Source of the DNA: Agapetus fuscipes
Taxonomy: Eukaryota > Arthropoda > Insecta > Trichoptera > Glossosomatidae
Assembly (NCBI GenBank): GCA_951799405.1
Contig: OX637344.1
Coordinates: forward strand, 14,384,001 to 14,448,000
Direction of reading: 5' to 3'
Length of the DNA: 64,000 bases
Of the stretch, positions 9,550 through 20,404 are shown piece after piece. The position numbers and the translations under genes are program-made. The notes beneath the pieces are model-generated. The model saw only the letters and a program-made list of their open reading frames with translations, was not told the origin of the DNA and searched no databases. Each line of letters begins with the position of its first letter. Within the stretch, counting starts at the first letter, position 1.

Positions 9550-9850
9550 AGATCTTTCTTCTTCTTCTTGTGCCACTTCTAACGAAGATCGGCGATCATC
9601 ATAGCTATTTTGATTTTAGATGCTGCGGCTGGAAACAGGGACTTGGTGCCTTTGCCGAACCACTGTCGCAGGTTCTTCAGCCACGATGTCCTTCGGCGTC
9701 CCTGAGATCTTCTCCCCTCAATCTCACCCTGAATGATGAGATAAAGGAGACGGTACTTCTCAATTTTCATAATGTGACTGAAGTACCTACATAAGCTTTC
9801 TCTGCTTATGGTAGGCAGGAGCTCCTTTGTAGTGCGCATTCGTCAAGGTC
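9550..9850 (-). repeat. LINE-beta RT C-terminus
   Basis: The minus strand is open over about 86 codons: a YFSHIMKIEKYRLLYLIIQG start, then a GRRSQGRRRTSWLKNLRQW segment, ending IAMMIADLR. This is the C-terminal end of a common insect non-LTR retrotransposon. Other fragments lie at 5,286-5,595 and 19,535-20,300. Confidence 0.75.
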
Positions 9851-10135
9851 TTTGAAAGAAAAAAATAAGAATAATTTAATAATAATTTAATAATAATAAT
9901 AACAATAGTAATAATAATAATAATACTGTAATGTGTGTAAGTGTAATCAAATTGTATTAAAATAAAACAGATGAATGCATTAGCCACCTGGCCCGACAGA
10001 TGAAAAAAACCACTACAATCTGAAGCTAGATGTGATCGTACGTAATCGATCACTGGCTCCTATCCACAGAGTAATAATAATAGTCTTATTATTATTATTA
10101 TTAGATTATTACTATTATTGTATGCTCCCATCATT
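9850..10135. repeat. AT-rich stretch with TAA/ATT microsatellites
   Basis: Imperfect (TAA)n runs at 9,870-9,925 and (ATT)n runs at 10,080-10,115 flank unrecognised sequence. No gene is supported. Confidence 0.6.
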
Positions 10136-10224
10136 AAAGGTTTGACCGCAGCATCTTTGACGGAGCAACGTGAAGGCGAATCATCTGTCATACTTACATA
10201 TAAAATACATCTTGGAATCAAAAA

Positions 10225-10520
10225 AAATAAAAATTGGCTGATTTATTTTGAGAGCGCTGTTTTTGTGTGTATCACACCTCAAGAGCCCTCTGCAAGCTTG
10301 GTCGTCGCTGTAGAAAGCGCCATTCTCAAGCAAGACCCAGTTGCTGTAAGGCCGAATGGATCTTTTGATGACCGGTCTTTGGTAAAGGTTTATGAATTTT
10401 TCAACCCAGCGAAGAGCAAATTTGAAAATATATATGGTATATTTTTTGTGCTCCGCCGGGATTCGAACCCACAACCTTCCATTTACGAGTCCGAAGTGTT
10501 ACCACTTGACTACGGACCGG
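10225..10520 (-). repeat. SINE-A, full tRNA-like module and body, no 5S head
   Basis: On the minus strand it starts at 'CCGGTCCGTAGTC', has the B box 'GGGTTCGAATCCCGGCGG', and continues through all body blocks to the 'AATAAATCAGCC' tail. Confidence 0.8.
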
Positions 10521-10978
10521 TAAATTGTTGGTAGGTATGAGGCTGACCACCCATACTGTAAAAGATGGTTTACTTTGCCAATGTCGTCCCTCAAGTAGCG
10601 CTTATGTTCATCTGAGGTTTGGAATTTAATTTGTACTTATAGGTTGGTATGCGGCTGACAACCCATGCTGTAATAATGGTTCACTTTGCCAATGTCACCC
10701 CTGCTTCAGGGAAGGACGGCAAGAGTTGCAGGGTGTATGTCCATTTGAGATTCGGGTTTTTATGTTGTAGGTAGAAGCGCGAACTTCTGCTTGTGAGAAT
10801 GCACATAATGTGAATCCCCAATGTAACATATCGTTGCAACTGAGATTAGATTAGATTAGAAATACACATGCAGCATTTGTTCACGTGTCTGTTTGTGGGC
10901 ATGCATTTAATATGATTTTTTTTTATGTGAATGTATCTTCGCAACTTAGATTATAGATTACAGATTATAGAATAATTG
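10521..10978 (+). repeat. LINE-alpha 3' end with another LINE-alpha nested inside
   Basis: The outer copy runs 10,521-10,638 and resumes at about 10,861-10,978. A second complete 3'UTR with a GATTAGATTAGA tail sits between (10,639-10,860). Joining the outer halves restores the family order, '...TTTGTA' followed by 'CACATGCAGCATTTG'. Confidence 0.7.
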
Positions 10979-10982
10979 GGAA

Positions 10983-11130
10983 TAAAGGCTGAGTAAACCT
11001 TACTTGTACTCTATTTTGGGTTTGAAATAAACACGAAACGGGAAATCTTTTCTGACAACCTCGGTGGGATTCGAACCCGAGCTCTCGGCACGAAAGCAAG
11101 CACTGTACCAACTGAGCTATCGACCAGATT
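10983..11130 (-). repeat. SINE-B, head half
   Basis: On the minus strand: box A 'AGCTCAGTTGGTACAGTGC', B box 'GGGTTCGAATCCC', then the body up to 'GGCTGAG'. The 3' half is absent. Confidence 0.75.
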
Positions 11131-11245
11131 AATGTTGCTCGTGTTTTACTAACCTTTGACAATGAGAAATTGATTTTTTACCTAATAGGTACTTATCTTG
11201 AATTTTCCCCGTTTTTCCCATCTGCTATGTAGAAATTTCTGTACT

Positions 11246-11550
11246 TAGTTTAGTGGTCAACACTTCTGACTCGAAAATGGAAAGTTGTGGGTTCGAATCC
11301 CGGTGGAGCACAAAAAAATACCATTTATATTTTCAAATATGCTCTTCGCTGGTTGAAAAATGCAAATACTTTACCAAAGTCCTGTCACTAAATGTCCATT
11401 CAGCCTTCTAATTGTGTCTTGCTTGAGAATTGGCGCTTTCTACAGCGACGACCAAGCTCGGAGAGGGCTTTTAAGGTGTGATACACACAAAAACAGCGCT
11501 TACCAAATAAACCATCCTAATATTATTATTATTAATTATTAATAATTAAT
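11246..11550 (+). repeat. SINE-A with ATT tail
   Basis: The tRNA-like module ('GGGTTCGAATCCCGGTGG') and complete body end in 'AAATAAACCATCC' and a TTATTATTATT run. Confidence 0.8.
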
Positions 11551-11904
11551 GAACAAATGGGTTACCCCTTTTCATTTCACGTACAGTGTAATAGATAACT
11601 CATGTTTATACCGATAAAAACTAATTTAAATTATAAACATAATCATACGCGATACATAATAATTGTATTGTATTATTTTAAGCAACGAGAACTGCTTCAG
11701 TTTGATAAGGTCATAAGTTTGGGAGCATTGATTTAAAATATAAAGGATCCGAAACAATTTTAATGCAAATGGATATGCTATACCCGTTTCAACCTACCTG
11801 AATGCAAATTTACCTTAGTTGAAAAAAGAGAACAAAGATTCACCGAGTGTCACTTCATCGGTAGGTAAAAAGCAAATGTGAGATGCTAAAGAATTTCTTG
11901 GAAC
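11551..11904. other. No gene or repeat recognised
   Basis: AT-rich single-copy-looking sequence, broken in every frame. Confidence 0.5.
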
Positions 11905-12450
11905 TTGAATTTTAATTTGGAAATACACATGCAGCATGTGTAAGCGTGAGCTTATACGTGTCTGCTTACGTCTAAATTTAAATCTAAAGTGCAAAGATAA
12001 ATATATCTTTTCAGATTCATTTTAAACGCATTCCCACAGCAGACACTTTATAAGTTTCATGTTAAATACATTGACTTATTAAATACTTACATTATTCCGT
12101 GACGTATACCTGACCACCCATACTGTGAAAAAATGGTTCACTTTGCCAATGTCACCCCTGTCTCAGGGAAGGACGGCAAGAGTTGCAGGGCTTATGTTCA
12201 TTTGAGATGGATTCTTATAATGTAGGTCCACATGCGGCATGTGTTAGCGCGAAATTATACATGTCTGCTTGTGGGAATGCATTTGATGTAATTCTTAAAT
12301 GGTATATATCCTTGCAGCTTAGATTAGATTAGATTAGATTAGATAGATTGGTATGAGGTTGACCACCCATACTGTAAAAAATGCTTCACTTTGCCGATAC
12401 CACCCCTGTTTCAGGGAAGGTCGGCAAAAGTTGCGGGGCTTATCTCCCCG
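11905..12450 (+). repeat. Cluster of LINE-alpha 3' ends
   Basis: A partial plus copy (11,905-11,965), a partial minus copy (11,966-12,060), a nearly complete plus copy (12,095-12,340, tail of TTAGA repeats) and the start of another (12,345-12,450). Confidence 0.65.
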
Positions 12451-12485
12451 AAACACAAGCTATCCTTACTTTGGAGAGTATTTAT

Positions 12486-12845
12486 TGATGATGATGATGA
12501 TGAGTTGATGATTTCTTTATAGCGCCGTTTCGTGATGCAGTCACTCCAAGGGCGCTTGTGCAAATGATGCCAGAAATTTGCTTGTCTTCAGTGCATTCCG
12601 GAACTTTCCATGGTCCTCTAGCTCTCTCACATGATGTGGCAGGTGGCTCCAGGCCAGAGGGCCAGCAACTGCAAATGCACGCTCTCCTAATATTGTGTTA
12701 ACTCTTCTTATCGGTTCTTCAATCCTTGATTTGGCTCCAGTCTCAGCCGAGCGCAGTGTAAGGCTTTTTTTGCCGAGGGTGACTGGTTTGATTGAATCAG
12801 CGAGATATTTGGGTGTATTGTAATTAGATATTGATAAAAACAATA
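12486..12845 (-). repeat. LINE-gamma RT C-terminus and tail
   Basis: The minus-strand frame includes a 'GERAFAVAGPLAWSHLP' stretch. The pattern of GxRSF-VAGP-xWN-LP followed by F+..LKT belongs to the C-terminus of a CR1/L2/Jockey-like retrotransposon family. The low-coordinate end carries the ATG/GAT repeat tail. Confidence 0.7.
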
Positions 12846-13184
12846 AAAATCTTATTATTATAATTATGCACATCTGAAAATGCGAGTGCGATTTTGCCGC
12901 TAACACATGCCGCATGTGGACTTACAATATAAAAACACCGTACTCTAGTTTCGTCTCCATTTGATTATACTTCGATGGTCGGGACTCCCCAGTGTTACTG
13001 TGTGGTGTTGTAATCGATCTTCAGTGAGCCGCGCGGTCACCCACTGGCAAAACTTAATTAGACTCTGATCATAGAAAGAGTGCTCCTAATTATTCTGTGC
13101 GTCACTGTACCTCTATTTCATACATGCCAGACACCACAAGCATTCCCAAACTTTGTATTATTTTATTTTCGATCTTAACTGTCG

Positions 13185-13490
13185 ATAGCTCAGTGGGTAG
13201 AGTGCATGCACCAATGCCGAGAGCTGGGTTTGAATATAAATCTAATCTAATCTAATCTAAGTTGCAAAGATATGTTACATTGGAGATTCACATTACATGC
13301 ATTCTCACAACCAGACACGTACAAGTTCGCGCTTGCACATGCCTCATGTGAACCTACAACATAAAAACCAAATCTCAAATGGACATACACCCTGCAACTC
13401 TTGCCGTCCTTCCTTGAGACAGGGGTGACATTGGCAAAGTGAACCATTTTTACAGCATGGGTGGTCAGCCGCATACCAACCTATAAGTCA
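13185..13490. repeat. SINE-B head fragment followed by LINE-alpha (minus)
   Basis: 'TCGATAGCTCAGTGGGTAG' (about 13,189-13,240, plus strand) is a SINE-B head. From 13,240 the minus-strand LINE-alpha 3'UTR follows, with a TAATCTAATCTAATC tail at the junction. Confidence 0.65.
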
Positions 13491-13955
13491 AGGAACAAGA
13501 TATACAGAGCTTAAAATCAGTTTTAAACATTAGATTTTACTTTTCATAGTCGGCGTTGGATGACAAATTCTTTCTGGTTACAATAAGTTGATAGCGTAGC
13601 TACACTATCTACCGACGTTTCGCTTTCACAAGCAGAAATTATTTTTAAGGTTGTCGGCAGATATATGGTCCAGCGGCTAGCCCATATAAGCTATAACTTT
13701 TTTTACGTTAAAAGTCGTTAAAGTTTTTTCTTAATGTTTTTTTATAAACCTTAGCCAACTTTCTGTCGGTAATCTCTACTAGTGTGTTTTAAATAAAGCA
13801 ACGCTGGTTCAATTCCGTCAGGGGTGAAATTAGCAAAGTGAACTATTTTTTACAGCATGAGTGGTCATCCTCATACCATCCTGTAATTTAAGGGGTTAAG
13901 AGATTCACAAACACTGTAAATATTTTATTCTGACCAAGCTCTGACTGACCACTGA
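13491..13955. other. Mostly unrecognised; one small LINE-alpha scrap
   Basis: About 13,800-13,890 matches the minus-strand LINE-alpha 3'UTR ('TTTTTTACAGCATGAGTGGT'). The rest shows no recognisable feature. Confidence 0.45.
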
Positions 13956-14279
13956 CTATGGAAGAAATGAAAGAAGTATGTAAGGACAGAAAGAAGTGGC
14001 GGTTAATCTGTAATGTTGGCGCCGTTGGTGGCTAGGGTTTATTAAATTGGAGTTGTTTTCTGTTTTAGTTTTGATGTCCATATATATTATTATTTATTGA
14101 TTTCAAAAATGTAATTTGTCGTGTATGTTCCTTGACTTCTAGGTTGGTATGCGGCTGACCACCCATGCTGTAAAAATGGTTCACTTTGCCAATGTCACCC
14201 CGGTCTCAGGGAAGGACGGCAAGAGTTGCAGGATGTATGCCCATTTGAGATTTGGTTTCTATGTTGTAGAGGGCCGTCC

Positions 14280-14562
14280 ATATATTACGTCATTCGAATT
14301 AAGGGGGGGGGGAGTCTGGTCTGCGGATGATGGCAAAGGACTTACGAGTACCAAAAGTGACGTCGTTCTTGTAAATACCAATTTCTACAAAATATACATA
14401 ATATTATGTAAGATATATAACATTATTGATTATTAAGCTCATCCATTATTACAGCAAGAGGGGGGAGGGGTCATTAGATAATGACTATAGGATGATTGTA
14501 GGGAGGGGGGGGTCGAAAATCGCCAAAAATCGATGACGTAATTTATGGACGGCCCCTAGGTT
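14280..14562. mobile_element. C-tract MITE, copy 2 (inverted relative to copy 1)
   Basis: The ends 'GGGCCGTCCATATATTACGT' and 'GACGTAATTTATGGACGGCC' are inverted repeats, and the G runs correspond to the C runs of copy 1. TAG is present at both junctions with the LINE, suggesting a 3-bp duplication. Confidence 0.75.
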
Positions 14563-14643
14563 CACATGCGGCATGTGCAAGCGCGAACTTGTACGTGTCT
14601 GGTTGTGAAAATGCATGTAATGTGAATCTCCAATGTAACATAT

Positions 14644-14890
14644 CGCACGTTTAATAATAAAGAGAAATAACTCGAAAATTGGGAAAATCGAGATTTTGTA
14701 ATAAAACGCAAGAACAATGCAAGAAGAATGCGTTGAATGCGACAGCCGTTCAATTTGGACGAATATGACCGAGATAAAACATCGGCCGCCTTTTTCATCC
14801 CATACAAGTTGTACCGGGTGTCTGAACTTCAAACGCGTTTTCCCAACATTCATGTTTTTTGAGTTATTGCTCTTTATTATTAAACGTGCG
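14644..14890. mobile_element. 246-bp MITE, copy 2 (ATAT flanks)
   Basis: It begins 'CGCACGTTTAATAATAAAGA' and ends with the near reverse complement. ATAT lies on both sides. About 90 percent alike by eye to 7,257-7,502 in reverse orientation. Confidence 0.75.
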
Positions 14891-15289
14891 ATATTATCTT
14901 TGCAAATTAGAGTAGATTAGATTAGAAGCTAAAATAGGTTGGTGCGTTCCTCTTCACAAATTTTAGAAAAAATGAAAAAAACTTTTAGGATCTCTGCTAA
15001 GTACATGGCTCCCATACAGAATAAGTCATAACATGAATGATATTTTGGCCAGATCATTTCTAGTTATTTTTCTGTTCCCCTCTCTATCTGATGTGATACG
15101 AGTGATAGAGAGACACGATAGCCTGCGCGCGCTTTACATTTTCAGTAATTAAAATTGTTCGCTGGCGGTCCACATGTCTGTATAGAGCCGAGACAGGCCG
15201 TAGTCTAGTGGTTATCGCCTCTAATTTCTGAACAGGAGGTATATGAATAGGAGTACCATCAGCATCTTAATAATAATAATAAACTAGAT

Positions 15290-15775
15290 TTATATGCGCC
15301 TTTTTGTGATTTATATCACTACAAAGGCGCATGTGGGCTCTAGCGGGAAAACAGGAATGCTTTGAGCATCTTCCTGAAGGCTGCCTCATCTTCCTGGACT
15401 CTCAGCCTCTCTGGGAGAGCATTCCATGCCGCTGGCCCGGCAACACGGAAAGATCGGTTCCCGAAGACTGTGCACGATTTTCTTCTCGGCAGCTCCAACA
15501 GACTGGCACATGACTCAGCTGACCTCAGAGTAGCTCAACTTTAATTAAAAAAGCTCTCCTAGTGAGTTCAACCAGATAGTCAGGAGCCAGCCCATGAAGA
15601 GTCTTAAAGACCATCAAGCAAACCTTGTAGTCTATTCTTTCCGAGATGCGAAGCCAGTGCAAGTTCTCAAGGAGAGGAGTTATATGGTAGTACTTGGAGC
15701 CGCTGTGTATCAACCTGGCTGCAGCATTTTGAAGGGACTGGAGTCGTTTGCTTTGTGACATCGGTTGACCAGCAT
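15290..15775 (-). repeat. LINE-gamma RT C-terminus (frameshifted)
   Basis: The minus strand reads 'LQNAAARLIHSGSKYYHITP', then 'ENLHWLRISERIDYKV', then after a frame change a GNRSF-like/AAWNALP-like end. The LHWL..R-DYK motif is diagnostic for RT C-termini of CR1/L2-like elements. ATT repeats at the low-coordinate end form the tail. Confidence 0.7.
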
Positions 15776-15784
15776 ATATGACAT

Positions 15785-16050
15785 CATCATCATCATATCA
15801 CCTTCACGCTGAGAAAGCCTATCGCAGACATGGGTGAAGCTTCCGGAAGATCACACAGACTCACTTTACGAAAATTATCTCCTCCTCTCGTCACAACAAG
15901 GACGACTCGTAGAACGGCTCACATTCATCCTTTTGCAGTCAACATCAAAACTATGTGAACTTGATGTTTTCATGACTCCTCCTATACTAATCAAATCAAA
16001 GCCCTGAAAAACGTTATCGGTGAACAAGACAGGGGTGATTTCAGTGGCGT
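15785..16050 (+). repeat. Fragment of a Jockey/RTE-like LINE
   Basis: The block 'CTCTCGTCACAACAAGGACG' and following 150 bp match 17,630-17,760, which encodes the C-terminus of a non-LTR retrotransposon. Confidence 0.5.
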
Positions 16051-16074
16051 ACGTTTGAATTAAAAATCAGGTTA

Positions 16075-16700
16075 AAGTGCCTTGAGACTCGCACACCAAA
16101 TCACCTACAAACTTTAACACTCGTAGAATAAATCACTTACACATTAAAGCATTCGCATACTAATGCACTCTCCCACTCGCACATTAAAGCACTCGAATAC
16201 GTAAACACCCGCATACCAAAGCTCTCGCACACCAAACACACTTACGTAGAACAAAATATTCGCACACCAAAGCACTCGCACACGAAAGCACTCGAACACC
16301 AAAACACTAGCACACTAAAGCACTCGAAAACTAAAACACTCGCCCACTAAATCACTCGTATAATGAACACTCGCACACCAAAACATTCGAAAACCAAAAC
16401 ATTCGCAAAATAACAAGTCGCATACCTAAGCTCTCTCATCAAGAGGCTCGTACACCAAAACACTTACACACCAAACACTTGCAAACCAAAGCACTCGCAC
16501 ACCAAAACGCTCCGGGAATAAAACACTCGCACATCAAAGCGCTCGCACACCAAAGCACTCGCATACCAAAGCACTCGCACACCAAAGCACTCGCATACCA
16601 AAGCGCTCGCGTACCAAAGCACTCGCACACTAAGCACTCGCATACCAAAGCACTCGCACACTAAGCACTCGCATACCAAAGCACTCGCAAACCAAAGCAT
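16075..16700. repeat. About 630-bp minisatellite, period near 16 bp
   Basis: Variants of 'GCACTCGCACACCAAA' repeat for roughly 39 units. The left part is diverged (ACTCG, CATTCG, ATACC forms), while 16,480-16,690 is far more regular. Frames stay open across it on both strands because the unit lacks stops; these are not genes. Confidence 0.9.
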
Positions 16701-16969
16701 TCATATACAACATTGCTCAAGTATTTTAAATCTCAGACACGTGCGTTACGATTTTTTTCCAGTCGCATTTGAGATCTCTCTACAATGATGGATGTAATTG
16801 CCATGAAATTTGCGGTTTCGCTCATCGGTCAACTTTCCCCACGCCCGCCTCGCCATTGTCATTCCGCTAATCTATAATCTAAGTTGCGAGTGTTGCGACA
16901 ATGCTAATATTTACAGTTCAACACCTTGATTATGATGATGATGATGAGAGATTTTATGACGGCTAAGAC

Positions 16970-17600
16970 CGGTCCGTAGTCCAGTGGTAACACTTCGGAC
17001 TCTGAATGGAAGGTTGTGGGTTCAAATCTCGACGAAGCACAAAAATATATCATCTACGTTTTCAGATATGCTCTTCGCTGGGTTGAAAAATTCATACACC
17101 TTTACCAATGGCCCAGCAACAGCTGGGTCTTGCTTGAGATTTGACGCTTTGTAGCGACGACCAAGTTCGTAAAAAGTCCGGTTGATAGCTCAGTTGGTAG
17201 AATGCTCGCATTCTATACTGAGAGCAAGGGCTCGATCCCCACCGAGGGTGTCAGAAATGATTTCCGTTTCGGTATTTATTTCAAGCCCAATATACCGGCA
17301 AGGCTTACACAGCCTTCACAAGAAATGAGAACCAGCCCCCTTGGGAGCTGAGAAACCCCCACTTCTCAGCTCCCAAGCCTCACACAAAATATACCGTTTA
17401 TATTTTCAAATATGCTCTTTGCTGAGTTAAAAAAATCATAAAACCTTTACCAAAGACCAGTCACTTAAGGTCCATCCAGCCTTACAGCAGCTGGGTATTG
17501 TTTGAGAATTGTCGGTTTTTAGCGAAGATCAAGCTCGTAAACAACTCTTCTGCGGCACTAAAACAAGTGTCATAGACCCCTAGAGTCTCTGAAATTTAAG
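16970..17600 (+). repeat. SINE-A / SINE-B / SINE-A array
   Basis: SINE-A (16,970-17,175) is followed by a SINE-B head half (17,176-17,375, 'TAGCTCAGTTGGTAGAATGC') and by another SINE-A body (17,385-17,600) whose 3' variant carries 'GCACTAAAACAAGTGTCATA'. Confidence 0.7.
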
Positions 17601-17609
17601 GAGTCTCCG

Positions 17610-17940
17610 GCATCCTCACTTATACCCCTTTCTCTCGTCACAACAATGACAACTCGTAGAACGGCTCACATCCATCCATTTACAGTCGACATCAAAACTA
17701 TGAGAACTTGGTGTTTTCACGACTCATTCCTTTGCCAAACTGCCCGCTTAAGGAATGAGTTACCGGTATCTGTGTTTCCATCCCAATTTAACCTTACCCT
17801 ATTCAAATCCAATATCAATCGCCATTTCCTCTCAGTGTCTCAAAACAAAGCAACGCAACACAACACACACCACAGCATTGCGCAGCTAACGGCCCTGCAA
17901 CCGGATAAGGACATATTAACTACCACATACAACAAGACCT
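17610..17940 (+). repeat. Jockey/RTE-like LINE C-terminus
   Basis: The plus frame reads 'MTTRRTAHIHPFTVDIKTMR', then 'RLRNELPVSVFPSQFNLTLF', then KSNIN. The RLRNELP-VFP pattern marks the C-terminal end of arthropod non-LTR polyproteins. A SINE-A 3' scrap follows at 17,950-18,020. Confidence 0.65.
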
Positions 17941-18020
17941 CTGCGGCACAATTTAGAGGGCTCTTGAGGTATGATACACACAAAAACAGCGCTCACCAAA
18001 TAAATCATCCTAATATCATA

Positions 18021-18426
18021 TCACAATAACAAGTGTCATAGGCCGCTAGAGTCTCTTGAATCTAGGGGGTATCCCGCATAGGCTTCCTTAAAAAAACATG
18101 ATTTCATAAAATAAAGCAGACGCTTTTACCACTGCGCCATCGTCTACCCATTGTTTTTGATTCCTTCATAAATTATTCCTCAGACCTCCATGGCGTGCGG
18201 TATTGTCGGGCTATGTCTGCCGACCAGCTGGCATGTAATATCCTGTAGTGCTGTAATGGCGGTAATTTCACCCATTACGATAATGTCACAGCGCAAACCA
18301 CCACTTCAGATTGTACCACAGATACCAAAACTCGTAGCGGGAAAGCTGAATGCCAATTATCATACCAAAGCCTCTCAAATGTGGAACAAAATAACCCATT
18401 TATAGATTTCTATGATTTATTTAGGA
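18021..18426. other. Unrecognised sequence with a short plus-strand open frame
   Basis: An open frame of 71 codons (18,190-18,405) has no recognised motif and no splice-linked partner. Nothing else is evident. Confidence 0.35.
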
Positions 18427-18663
18427 AATTGATTATTTTTCAATAAAAAATAAAAAAATAAAAGAAATTAAAAACTTTGTTTTATTCCACTTTTATTGTT
18501 TTTGAGTATGTTACAAACGTTTTCGGAATACCTTCCATCATCGGGTAACAACAATTACATTCCGAAAACGTTTGTAACATACTCAAAAACAATAAAAGTG
18601 GAATAAAACAAAGTTTTTAATTTCTTTTATTTTTTAATTTTTTATTGAAAAATAATCAATTTT
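18427..18663. repeat. 237-bp fold-back element with about 100-bp arms
   Basis: 'TTCCACTTTTATTGTTTTTG' in the left arm has its exact complement in the right arm. The loop is about 25 bp around 18,535-18,557. AT-rich outer arms also pair. Confidence 0.75.
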
Positions 18664-18689
18664 TTAAAATGAATTTCCACAGTGTTTCA

Positions 18690-18990
18690 CAAAAATCTTT
18701 TCAAAATTTATTTATTTAGGGTTCACTTTAAGAGACCTTTATACCCTAAATCTGCCGTTTTTGTTTCTTACACTTTATGGTCTTAGGAAAAGAGAGCTCA
18801 CTCAGCCTTCACAAGAAATGAGAACCAACGCCCTCGAGAGCTGGGAAACCCCCACTTCAACTGAAGTGGTTGGTGTAAGGCCAGCCCCCTTACCAGTAAA
18901 AATAAATAGGTCCCGAATCGCCTCATGCGACCCCTTCGGGGATAACGCAGGTAAGCAGTTACACTATATGTGTAGCTTAGTTGAGTTTAT
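18690..18990 (+). repeat. M7 half-element joined to SINE-B 3' half
   Basis: The M7 left half ('AAATCTGCCGTTTTTGTTTC', about 18,740-18,785) runs directly into a SINE-B 3' half that ends 'ATATGTGTAGCTTAGTTG'. Confidence 0.6.
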
Positions 18991-19255
18991 GTTCCTTGAC
19001 TTATAGGTTGGTATTCGGCTAACCACCCATGCTGTAGAAAATGGTTCACTTTGCCAATGTCACCCCTGTTTCAGGGAAGGTCATCAGGAGTTGCAGGGTG
19101 TATGTCCATTTGAGATTTGGTTTTTATGTTGTAGGCTCACACGAGGCATGCGCAAGCGCGAACGAACTTGTACGTGTCTGCTTGTGAGAATGCATGTAAT
19201 TTGAACCTCCAATGTTACATATCTTTGCAACTTGGATTAGATTAGATTATAGATA
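18990..19255 (+). repeat. LINE-alpha 3' end
   Basis: Nearly complete 3'UTR from 'CCTTGACTTATAGGTTGGTA' to a GGATTAGATTAGATTAT tail. Confidence 0.75.
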
Positions 19256-19534
19256 ACATCGAAAACGCTCGAGGTAATTAATCAACTCGTGAAGAAAAAC
19301 TTTGTGTTTTAATTTTTACATTATTAATGAAAATATGATTTACACGTAAACAAATTAAATATTTGAGAAGCGCATAAGCCTTCTAAAAACCTGAACATTA
19401 TCAAATGGATCTAATATTTGTTTAGATGGGACAACCTATAATTTATCGATCATTCTTATGTGGCTTAAATCTATTCAAAATAATTATCCGTACTTACAAA
19501 ATATATAGACGTACCAGTTCACCTCTTTTCTTCT

Positions 19535-20300
19535 TCTTATGGTTGCACTTCTGCCGAAGATCGGCGATCATCATGGCTATTTTAAAACCTTGGATGATGC
19601 GGCTCGAAATAGGGAGTTGAAAAATATGGGGCCTTACTTTTAAATCGTATATCGACAGGATCTTGAACATACAAATCAGAATATTAAAATGCATAGTTCC
19701 AAAAGAAATAAAAAAAGAAGCAAAAGATAATCACAATATATTATTTAACTATGTCAACGTCTTTTATCGGTGGAAAATCTATGCAAATACAAAATAATGA
19801 CGGATCATTTTCTTGACGATGGGCACAAAATAAAAATATCACACCCGATTGAGACAAGACTAGTTTCGGCACAGCGGCTGAGGGAGCCTCGGCAGGTAAA
19901 CTACTACGGGAAAAGAACATTGGCATGTGTTATTCCTAAATTATTTAATCGGCTTCCAAAAAGTATTAATGAAGAAAAAAATATAAATAAATGTAAAAAA
20001 AACATTAAGACCCACTTAAAGGTTAATGTATAAGGGTTTAAGAAACCAATGTGTAATTTAACCTGCAGACAAGCCTCGGCTTTGCGGGAACAATTAAATA
20101 CATGTATGTATCGTAAAAAATATTAAGATAATAAAGGAAAATATTTATTTAAAAAAAAAAAAAAAAACCATTGTCACAGGTTTTTCAGCCACGATGTCCT
20201 TCGGCGTCCCTGAGTTTTTCTCCCATCAGTCTTACCCTGTGTGATCAGATGGAGAAGAAGGTATTTCTCATTTCTCATAACGTGACCGTAACTTAAGTGT
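19535..20300 (-). repeat. LINE-beta fragment split by a poly-A LINE
   Basis: The minus-strand LINE-beta pieces 19,535-19,625 and 20,168-20,300 join into the order seen at 9,550-9,850. The break carries the insertion at 19,626-20,167. Confidence 0.65.
19626..20167 (+). mobile_element. 5'-truncated LINE with poly-A tail
   Basis: The plus frame (about 19,770-20,033) contains a RLREPRQVNYYGKRTLACV stretch and a LFNRLPKSI segment, the folded C-terminal end of a Jockey-like reverse transcriptase product. It is followed by a short 3'UTR and an A run of about 18 at 20,149-20,167. Truncation removed the RT core and the endonuclease. Confidence 0.65.
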
Positions 20301-20404
20301 GGTTTGGTAAAACAGCTTGAAGAATACGTTTATTTCGATATTGTTAGACTCTTTGCTTAGTTCGGGCTTTGCTTGATGAATTCAACTGTCGAGATTCTTT
20401 TATT

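Larger units (their letters stand above)
13960..14930 (+). repeat. LINE-alpha 3' end split by two MITEs
   Basis: The RT tail (13,960-14,030, 'ATGAAAGAAGTATGTAAGG') leads into the 3'UTR at 14,140. The copy is interrupted at 14,280-14,562 by the C-tract MITE and at 14,644-14,890 by the 246-bp MITE, and ends with a TTAGATTAGA tail near 14,935. The pieces 14,140-14,279, 14,563-14,643 and 14,891-14,930 join into one family member. Confidence 0.75.

Noticed and set aside
16439..16700. Cysteine-rich open frames on both strands
   Set aside because: They are translations of the 16-bp minisatellite.
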